In this document: positions 5,021 through 5,113 of the stretch, in pieces
How positions within the stretch are numbered: the first letter of the stretch is position 1
Layout of the letters: every line of letters starts with the position of its first letter
Assembly (NCBI GenBank): GCA_947589725.1
Contig: CANQCQ010000075.1
Coordinates: 1-5,113 of the forward strand
From: an uncultured Bacilli bacterium
Lineage (GTDB): Bacteria > Bacillota_I > Bacilli_A > RF39 > UBA660
Direction of reading: 5' to 3'
DNA: 5,113 bases
The notes under the pieces: generated by a model
Told to the model about the DNA's origin: nothing
Databases searched by the model: none
The model's input: the letters and a program-made list of their open reading frames with translations, nothing else
Made by a program: the position numbers and the translations under genes

Positions 5021-5079
5021 CTTCCTTTACTTAGATTATTATATAGAAAGATAAAAATAATTTCATTAGATTCGACAAA
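5021..5079 (-). promoter_or_regulatory. Gene B promoter with Spo0A-type box, -35, -10 and ribosome binding site
   Basis: Minus strand: 0A box TTTGTCGAAT at 5079-5070, -35 ATGAAA at 5066-5061, a 17-bp spacer, -10 TATAAT at 5043-5038, and ribosome binding site AAAGGAAG at 5028-5021. The box lies 55 bases from the ATG, compared with 53 in gene A. The leader around the ribosome binding site is also shared (AAGTAA-R-GG...GATAWTATG). Confidence 0.7.
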
Positions 5080-5113
5080 TGTTAGCATAATATCCTATAT
5101 TTTTATCTTACTT

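Noticed and set aside
1..5113. Mycoplasma-type genetic code (TGA as Trp)
   Set aside because: Tryptophans in both surface proteins, including the WW pairs, are TGG, and no coding frame contains an internal TGA.
1..5113. DGR template repeat, reverse transcriptase, CRISPR array, tRNA/rRNA or insertion sequence in the window
   Set aside because: No AAC-rich copy of the variable tract was seen on either strand, nor any RT-like ORF, regular spaced repeats, tRNA-like cloverleaf or transposase. No gap between genes exceeds 300 bp.

Overview
This is an AT-rich window (most coding sequence has A/T third positions) using TGG for tryptophan. It looks like a low-GC, host-associated Bacillota genome of the Bacilli/Erysipelotrichales/RF39 type. 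The taxonomic guess rests on composition, the UvrC and YigZ/IMPACT genes, and a style of secreted protein I associate with uncultured gut Bacilli. It cannot be proven from 5 kb.

Layout. The left end (1-164, minus) is the start of uvrC, running off the window. Divergent from it is a short, one-domain YigZ/IMPACT-family gene (235-591, plus), with TATAAT boxes for both genes in the 70-bp gap. Converging on it, and overlapping its last 17 bp, is an unrecognised 48-residue membrane protein gene (575-721, minus) with a strong ribosome binding site. The rest holds two large paralogous secreted-protein genes on the minus strand: A (832-2757) and B (3580-5015). Between them, on the plus strand and divergent from A, is a regulator with two XRE-type helix-turn-helix domains (2975-3505). 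A hairpin at 3513-3542 probably terminates B.

Genes A and B share a promoter module: a perfect match to the Spo0A box (TTTGTCGAA), then a -35 (ATGAAA), 17 bp and a -10, with near-identical leaders up to the ATG. The N-terminal halves differ, while the C-terminal halves are clearly homologous. Each copy carries one lesion. A has an in-frame TAG at codon 138. B has an apparent 31-bp deletion that shifts frame after codon 400.

The most interesting signal is near the C-termini. Between conserved WTMSP and GVRPVINLKA, both genes have a tract of exactly 29 codons that differs greatly between them. It is GC-rich (about 57% in A and 41% in B). In its last ten codons the third positions are nearly all conserved while the first and second positions vary. 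This is the opposite of normal paralogue divergence, and it is what adenine-directed mutagenesis of AAC/AAT-rich template codons by a diversity-generating retroelement (DGR) would leave. No reverse transcriptase or template repeat is in the window, so any DGR would have to act from elsewhere.

Working model (inference): a pair of Spo0A-controlled, secreted or membrane-anchored display proteins with DGR-type hypervariable binding tips, next to an XRE regulator that may control them. In this assembly both copies are interrupted.
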